DNA from: Liolophura sinensis
Taxonomy: Eukaryota; Mollusca; Polyplacophora; Chitonida; Chitonidae
Length of the DNA: 64,000 nt
NCBI RefSeq assembly: GCF_032854445.1
Contig: NC_088305.1
Span: forward strand, 8,559,606-8,623,605
Direction: 5' to 3'
Shown here: in pieces, positions 57,955 to 64,000 of the stretch
Layout: the number at the start of each line of letters is the position of its first letter
Numbering within the stretch: position 1 is the first letter of the stretch
Program-made: the position numbers and the translations under genes
Notes under the pieces: model-generated
Told to the model about the DNA's origin: nothing
What the model saw: the letters and a program-made list of their open reading frames with translations, nothing else
Database searches by the model: none

Positions 57955-59560
57955 CTATTGTAGCCGATCAGGAAGAAGGGGAAATATTTCATTAGAACCT
58001 TTATTTCCTTCGATCAGACACAAGTATTTGTTAAGGATGTTTCTAATATTCCTTTCTCGATTGTGATACGTCGCTATAAATCGTATTTGTTTGTTGGACA
58101 CGACTTTAGTAGTCTTGTTTTTCCTGAGGCGTCTCATAGGACAGTCCTCAAAGTTCACTTGTTGAAAATGGAATCAACCTCAGGTTTCGAGTATTCTCTG
58201 ATGAGCAATTTAGATTTGAAGAGTGCCGATTTCTTAAAGAAGTCCGGCGCATTGTTGCAGTTACGACAGTACCTGGTGATTTGTCCGCTGATAAAAGATT
58301 TAAAGCAGGACGGGTGGTGTGCCGACCCCGTGTGTAGATATTGGTACATTTCGGTGGCCTTTGAGTAGCATTTCAGGTCAAGGATCGAATCCCGCTTGAA
58401 TCTCTCTCCCTTAAAGATAGTAGTTTCCAAATGTTCATTTCCGAATTTCAAATCTCATAAATAAATTTAAGGAGTGAGTGTTCTTGGTTCGTAAGCTCAA
58501 AGAGACGATTAGCCACAAATCTGTTGGACTTCAAGATAATAAGTCCATCATCTCTAAATCGTTTGTGAATGATTATGCTATTGCGATGGGGAAATTTGTT
58601 CAGGATCTCATTGATGTGTCTGAAAATGGTAATGTCACAAAGTTCAGGGGAGGGAACTGCACTCTGGGGGGCACCCACTATCTGCTTGTAATGTTTGTCG
58701 TTAAAGTTAAACTCATTAGAATTTAGAATAAGTTCAGCAAGTTTTCAAAAGTGACTGTTCAATCAGAGGGACGATTGATATCGTATTCGATGTCATGGTA
58801 AAGGGACATGTCGGCCTCAAGCGCACTCTATATTTCTGAAAAACTGAGATTGGTGTAAAGCGACGTTATATCATACGCAATTCGGAGCGCGTTATCTGGG
58901 ACATGCAGTCCTTCAGTTAGATTGATAAGATGACTCATAACCGATAGGTATGTGTCCTGTTTCCAACGATAGATAGGAGAAAATAGTCAAGAAAACGCCC
59001 AAGTTTTTCTCTTGGTGTGCCACACTGGGAAACTAAGAATGCACCGGGCTAGTAGGGTACAGTTCATGAAGCACCTCTTTGATTTTGTGGATTTTGGGTA
59101 GGAAGTATAGTGTTGGCCTGCGACGGGAAATATCAGATAGATATTCATGACACATATCTTGTGTTGAATAGTTCACATGCAACCCAATTTAATTTGGTTC
59201 TTTTGATATTGAGGTCAATCGTTCCGATTTCCTGGTACTGAATACCATCACAGAGCGATCTATTTGCCTCCTTAATGTAAGTAGAGACATTGTGCCTTAC
59301 ACTGCTGTTGTTCTTATCAGCTTTTGTAATGATAATTACACGGTAGAGGGTGTGTAATTTATTAAGAGACTTCTTTTCTGCCTCCGAAATTTTGTTCATG
59401 CCAGTGAGATTACGGCCTACATTGGATATGAGTAGTTTGGTTCCATAGAGATGATTCTCCACAGAGTCATTTAACAGAAACTGGACAATTTGATATTTGC
59501 GTCCAAATGAAGTGTCCCTTTGTTCATATCTCTCAGCAGTATAGAAGGGGCTGAACGTTG
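57955..59560 (-). pseudogene. Penelope-like retroelement reverse transcriptase, decayed
   Basis: Read on the minus strand, pieces in several frames follow the Penelope order: ITKADKNN..YIKEANRSL (N-terminal ADKG-like block, about 59,300), LYFLPKIHKI (about 59,090), DITSLYTNLSF (motif A region, about 58,860), GAPQSAVPSPEL (motif B, about 58,675), KRFRDDGLIIL (motif C, RDD, about 58,570), a thumb block with YLHTGSAHHPSCFKSF (about 58,330) and a C-terminal block with IRNILNKYLCLI..NEIFP (about 57,975-58,150). At least three frameshifts and several stops. No GIY-YIG endonuclease seen. Family role: target-primed reverse transcription. Inactive. Confidence 0.75.
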
Positions 59561-59579
59561 GGGAGAAACAGGAGCGAGG

Positions 59580-59910
59580 CGGATGCGTGCTGAATTTCGT
59601 TGACGTCCGCGCTGCGCAACCCATGAGCGAGGAGCACGACAGACCTATGTGCGAATGGACCCGTGGGTGACAACGCGGTCTTGGCGCCTGAATTTCGTTG
59701 ACGTCCGCGCCGTGCAACCCATGAGCGGGGCGTGTGACCGACCAATGAGCGACAGGGAGCGAAAACGTCGGCTTGCAAAGTTGGGTTGAGCAGCACCTTC
59801 AGCTCCATTACGCGCCAAAAATGACCAATGGGTGTGCTCCATGCGCACCAAAACTGACCAGTGGGTGAGCTCCATTCGCGCCAAAACTTACCAATGGGTG
59901 ACCGCGTAGT
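59580..59910. repeat. GC-rich short direct repeats beside the retroelement
   Basis: 'tgaatttcgttgacgtccgc' plus 'caacccatgagcg' occurs at about 59,590 and 59,690. A second repeat, 'gcgccaaaa..gaccaatggg' plus 'tgagctccat', occurs three times between 59,812 and 59,900. Confidence 0.75.
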
Positions 59911-60149
59911 TCTGTCCTCTACCTCGATGGTAGTGGGGTGAGATTACTTGCCGAACGTGCGACAGGCGGTTTGCCCGGCAGGACAACTGGCTGAGGCATG
60001 CGAGAACGTACCGCGCGGAGGTAGAGTGGTTCACATGCCCTACCTGCGCCCGGACGTTTCCCCGACGAACATATTTGGTCCGGCACCAGCATGTGCATGG
60101 GAAGAAGAAAAAGCGTGTGGGAAGCTGTTTAACCGGTTATGGGATTGGC

Positions 60150-60415
60150 GAGTGCATCGACGTGCTGAACACGGCAGGGTAAGTCACACACATAGACACG
60201 CACTTGTATCGTATAGCTATAATATCGTATAGTATAGTATGGTATAGTATAACTATAGTAGAGTATAACTCTAATATTGTATAGCTATAATATAGTAAAA
60301 CTACAGTAATAGTACGGTCGCACAGCACGGTGACTGGGCGTGTGATGACGCCACACCCCGCGTACAGTGTCAGCAAGCATGGTGAACACGGCAGGGTAAG
60401 TCACACACTGTGTTA
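60150..60415. repeat. Direct repeat and ATAGT-rich tract left of Polinton 2
   Basis: 'gaacacggcagggtaagtca' occurs at 60,167 and 60,382. Between them lies a TATAGTATAGTA-type tract (about 60,215-60,310), like the longer one at 62,990-63,240. Confidence 0.75.
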
Positions 60416-60859
60416 AAAGCCGAACGGTTTTGGCACCTTGTCACACACCGCAGCCCTTTGTGCAAGTCACACATGGCATTAAACAATCGTCTTATTTATG
60501 TTCTTCTCTAGACCTGAAGGTCGTCGACTAAAACTGATATATTTATTAAACGATGCAGTATAAACACCTGCCGTAATTCGTACTATGACTGGTCCAGTTT
60601 TCGATACTTGAGTCGGCTTTGCTGAAGTCAGAGCTGGAGGCGGTGCTGACTGAGTTGCTGTGCAAGGCTTACGACGTGGGTCTCCACCCCCACATCCTAC
60701 AACTTTGTGTTGGTTATTTCTCACCTGCACCGCATATGGAATTTATTTACTTATTTTTGTATATATTTATTTTTTTAGTTATGCATCATTTACGGTGAGT
60801 GAATTTTGATTGATGGCTACAGGGCTCTGTCGGTGACGGCACTAGAATGACATTGTCTT
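60416..60859. other. No gene found between repeat and Polinton 2
   Basis: A minus-strand open frame (60,479-60,730) has no recognisable domain. Confidence 0.4.
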
Positions 60860-60879
60860 TTTTGTTTCTTTTCTAACCT

Positions 60880-61149
60880 GAATAAGGTGCGCACCACGCC
60901 CAGTTGGAAAGAATAGGCGGATGCCGTCACCGACCTTCAAGGCTACAAGGTTGTACTCCGTAGTATGTTTGCGGATGGTATTGTCAATCAGGGACGTCTG
61001 CAGGTCGTGCCAACTTACACTGAAGATGCCTGCCGATATGTCAAGGATCGCCGGCCCATTCAGCAGTATTGCTTAGAGATTGTTCACCAAACGTCAATGT
61101 ACGAGTTACCAACCATGTTGAGTCACTACTCTATAGATGCTCCGTGTTA
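60880..61149 (+). pseudogene. Protein A homologue of Polinton 2
   Basis: The coding-like frame starts before a TAG at 60,914-60,916, where the 30.4-kb homologue has Trp, and continues LQGYKVVLRSMFADG..GRLQVV to a stop at 61,149. About 60 residues align with the protein at 30,423. Confidence 0.55.
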
Positions 61150-61289
61150 AATGCATGTACAGTGGTGTAAAAAAGAAAAAGAAAATACAAACAGTTGATT
61201 TTTATGTTCACGATACACTGGCGTGTTTTCTTATATATCTATCTGGAATAGGTTCACTCACTATAAACGGAGTGTAGGCAAGGCAAAGA

Positions 61290-61922
61290 GTTTCTGAACA
61301 GAGCGTTCCAGACATTTTCAAAGGACAACATTGTGTTTTTCTTTCACACGTTTAACGAAACCAAAGCGCCCGTGGAAGAACGGTATAACCATACTTGAAA
61401 GGACGCATGTATTCACCGCTCACAACACTCGGCGGTACCTGGACGCCTTACCGACACTGGTTCGCGGTTACAATCGAGCATAATCACCGGAGTATACGGC
61501 GGGCCCCCATCGAAGTCACCACCCAGAACCAGAAAGAAGTGCGTCAAGCCTTGTACGGTCCACCCACGTCCAAACGATCGGTGTACCGTTATCGCCCCGG
61601 CGATCTCGTAACTATAAGTAAAGTGAAAGGGAAATTGGAAAAATCGTACCTCCCTAACTGGAGCACGGAAATGTTCCGCATCGTCCGCACCCACCCTCAC
61701 CAGCCTGTTGTGTACACGCTGGAGGATTTGAACGGGGAACGGTTGTTCGGGACGTTTAACGAGACCGAACTGCAACCGGTGACGGCCGCGGCAGACAAGT
61801 TTTATCAGGTGAAGAAGATCTTAAAAACGGAACGTTGCCGAGGAAAACTGTACTATTGGTTGAAGTGGGTCGTTCATCCACCCAGCTTTAATTCTTGGGC
61901 CACGGACATTAAACGTATTTAA
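61290..61922 (+). pseudogene. INT: Integrase C-terminal half with chromodomain
   Basis: Begins with the end of the rve core (NETKAPVEERYNHT, catalytic Glu retained), then TGA and a frameshift near 61,380, another shift near 61,470, then IRRAPIEVT, an SH3-like barrel (YRPGDLVTISKVKGKLEKSY, FRIVRTHP, VYTLEDLNGERLFGTF) and a chromodomain (VKKILKTE, YYWLKWVV, SFNSWATDI). The order rve, SH3, chromodomain is that of classical Maverick/Polinton integrases. The N-terminal half is missing. Confidence 0.8.
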
Positions 61923-61973
61923 CCCCAAGGATGACGGGGGCGACTGTCACTCCCCATCGACCTACCTCAAGGG

Positions 61974-62345
61974 ATGCATCAATGGTCACAAGGCTTGCGC
62001 GAGAATAAAGGCACCGTGGCAGCCGTGCTCGGAGTTCTCTTGTACATCGGAGTTTTAGCGTGTGGATTTGCCGCGGAACTCAGCATGCAGCTCCTCCAAG
62101 ACCAGTCGACCACTCAATATCTACAAGGGCAATTGAACAAGACGTTTCTCCGTTGGTCCGGGAAGCTTTTGTCCCGCCGCTGCCGTCGCCGCCGCCGCCG
62201 TCACCACCCGGTTGACAGCACTGTCCCGGGCGAGGACCTGACCTCCAATTTGCTACCCCCGCTGTGCACTGCGATGGACGAGTTCAGCCGAGTAAAAGTT
62301 GTCCATTTGGAGGAGCTGGTACACTTGAATGTTCACGTTGAATAG
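61974..62345 (+). CDS. Small basic membrane ORF of Polinton 2
   Basis: 123 codons: one hydrophobic span (VAAVLGVLLYIGVLACGFAA) then an Arg/His cluster (RRCRRRRRRHH). Unknown function; resembles small membrane ORFs of such elements only in layout. Confidence 0.4.
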   Translation: MHQWSQGLRENKGTVAAVLGVLLYIGVLACGFAAELSMQLLQDQSTTQYLQGQLNKTFLRWSGKLLSRRCRRRRRRHHPVDSTVPGEDLTSNLLPPLCTAMDEFSRVKVVHLEELVHLNVHVE

Positions 62346-62435
62346 GCTCTCCACCGTGTCCAGTGCACTGAGAGGTACACTGCGGAAATGCCTGGGCTCC
62401 ACCTCTGCCGCCTCCAGACAAATTCAGTGGTGATG

Positions 62436-62985
62436 TCAAGCCTGATCTATGATCCATTTCGTGTTGGGACGTTGTTGCTGCGCCCAGGTGAGTGGATCTT
62501 TGCTGGGGAGATGGGCGAGGAATTCACGCAGGTCAGCCCGACTGGCCACGTGGTACGGAGCGTCGAGTAGCCGGGAATTATTGGTACTGGGGCAAAAGTA
62601 ACGCACCTGTCCCGTCTCCTTGTGGAGAAGGATGTACCCAAAGCTGTAGTTGACGATGAACGCAATGGGCTGGTCATCATAAATACCGTTCAGATAATCC
62701 GGGATGGCTCCGAGGTCGCTGAGCCTGTAGTTGTAGAGGTTCTGCACCGGCCTGCCGCGATGAAAATGCTGGCGGATGGAACGCCAATGCTGCCGACACA
62801 GTTGCCGTAGATCACTCTCACTCTCATTGCTAGGCAGGAGATAGTCAAGAGGTTGATTTAGGTCGGGTTGGAAGTGGCTCGCTGGGATCTTCCACTTTTT
62901 CTTGTCCGACTCATCAGTCTCTAGACTTGCTGCACTCGATGAGCTGGCTTCGTTTGTGGGGAAAGCGCGTCTCTGTAACACAGAA
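62436..62985 (-). pseudogene. Probable N-terminal fragment of Maverick-type PolB ORF
   Basis: Open from the simple-repeat boundary (about 62,985) to the stop at 62,436. It contains a Ser-rich acidic start, then LDYLLPSNESESDLRQLCRQ, WRSIRQHFHRGRPVQ, YNYRLSDL, FIVNYSFGYILLHKETGQVR, LTWAQQQRPNTKW. I recognise this as the N-terminal region of Maverick polymerase ORFs, from memory. The exonuclease and polymerase domains are absent. No ATG is certain; the upstream end runs into ATAGT repeats. Confidence 0.55.
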
Positions 62986-62989
62986 GCGT

Positions 62990-63245
62990 GTAGAGTATAA
63001 CTATAATATAGTAGAGTATCGTATAGTATAACTATAGCATAGTATATTATAGTATAGTATAGTATAGTATAACTACAGTATAGTATAGAACAGTACAGTA
63101 TAGTATAGTATAATATAGTATAGTATAGCATAGTACAGTATAAAAATAGTATAATATAACTATAGTATAGTATATTTATAGTTGAGTGTAACTATAGTAT
63201 CGTATCGCATAGTATAGTATAGTATAACTATAGTAGAATATAATC
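62990..63245. repeat. ATAGT-type simple repeat
   Basis: About 250 bp of TATAGTATAGTA variants with interspersed 'aactatag'. A TATA-rich frame through it is an artefact. Confidence 0.95.
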
Positions 63246-64000
63246 ACATTCGACACAGCGCCATCTGTGATGTTCAACAATTATTTTTTTTATTCAGTTT
63301 TACATAAAAGGCACCAGCTCTAGAGAATATGGCCACAGAAACGTTTAAGTGTCGAACATGACGCTTATATTTAGGTAACATATAGTTAAAAAAAATAAGC
63401 TTATGACTTGGAAGCATACGTTTATGTAACACTCGCTGTTCCACTTCGAAAGCAGTTCACCAGTAAATCTAAAGTATCGAAAATTGGATCATGCCAGTTT
63501 TAGTCGACCGCTTTCTTTATGTCTAACGTTATGTTGTACAGCGTTATGAGTTCTGCAAAAACACCTGGACTATCTGGAAAGCTGAAAATTTACACAAATC
63601 CAACGAATACACCATCGCTGACATCGATTTGACAACAGGCATTTCCATATCTAATATTTTGCGGGACGAATTTCTTCACCCACCCTGTTTGCTCCTCCCC
63701 AATGCGACACGTTCTACCCCGTGTATACTACTTCTCTCTTAGCATTATGTAAGTGAAACTTTGTTATCATGTGTTTTTAAAAGTCTTAAAATCCGACATA
63801 AGATTTGGAGGACCAATATATGGGGATGGGACAAAGTTGAGTTCTTTAGATGGGAAAAGAATATCATCCTTCTTAAAAGATATACGAGAGAGGTTTCTGA
63901 TAAACTGCTTAGCTGTATCCAGCGCTTTCGCTTCTATTTTTCAGGTTCTCTGTAGTGATACGTTCCACACATTTTACCTTACGACGTTTAGCCTTCGCCT
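63246..64000. other. No gene found, right window edge
   Basis: AT-rich. One 64-codon open frame (63,761-63,955) without recognised features. Confidence 0.5.

Larger units (their letters stand above)
60860..62990. mobile_element. Remnant of a second, distinct Polinton/Maverick
   Basis: Contains in order a protein-A homologue (+), an integrase C-terminus with chromodomain (+), a small basic ORF (+) and a probable polymerase N-terminus (-). The middle and most genes are missing. Tracts of ATAGT repeats flank it in the same orientation. It is a different lineage from the 30-43 kb element, whose integrase lacks a chromodomain. Confidence 0.65.

Noticed and set aside
59533-59884. GC-rich open frames with DVNEI repeats
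   Set aside because: They reflect short direct repeats of non-coding sequence, with no domain or consistent start.
62990-63131. Upstream part of the 231-codon minus-strand frame
   Set aside because: The Tyr/Leu/Ile-rich start is translated ATAGT simple repeat; only the portion below about 62,985 looks coding.

Overview
The window looks like nuclear DNA of a lophotrochozoan invertebrate, probably a mollusc. It is AT-rich and intron-rich, and it is full of tRNA-derived SINE pieces, microsatellites and minisatellites. The only host genes I can assemble are two secreted fibrinogen-domain (FREP/ficolin-like) lectins. The organism call rests on recognising the SINE style and gene family by eye, so it is an inference.

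Layout. Most of the window is a large tandem segmental duplication. Unit 1 runs about 120-18,840, unit 2 about 18,840-52,560, and the start of unit 3 about 52,560-55,945. A ~59-bp minisatellite family sits at the left edge and at both unit junctions. Units 1 and 2 each carry one five-exon FREP gene on the minus strand: exons at 15,547, 12,348, 11,164, 9,090 and 5,989, and at 48,679, 46,007, 44,319, 27,925 and 26,821 (5' ends). Both read open end to end (257 aa), with consistent splice phases, GT/AG borders and a signal peptide.

Unit 2 is longer than unit 1 mainly because a ~13.5-kb Polinton/Maverick-like DNA element (about 30,162-43,656) lies in intron 3 of its FREP gene. The element has GC-rich inverted ends made of iterated subterminal repeats. 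It encodes a protein-primed family B DNA polymerase (broken), an rve integrase (broken, catalytic Glu replaced by Lys) and about ten small proteins, several with membrane segments. I see no packaging ATPase, maturation protease or recognisable capsid gene. A 1,103-bp tandem duplication at its left edge includes the first ~36 bp of the element.

To the right of the duplication are a full-length SINE, a 20-bp hairpin minisatellite (56.5 kb), a decayed Penelope-like reverse transcriptase on the minus strand (about 57.95-59.56 kb), and the remains of a second, different Polinton (about 60.86-62.99 kb). The second Polinton has a chromodomain integrase tail and a probable polymerase N-terminus, and ATAGT-rich simple repeats flank it. 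LTR-like insertions are present in only one of the two paralogous units, so units 1 and 2 have diverged mainly by mobile-element insertion and deletion.
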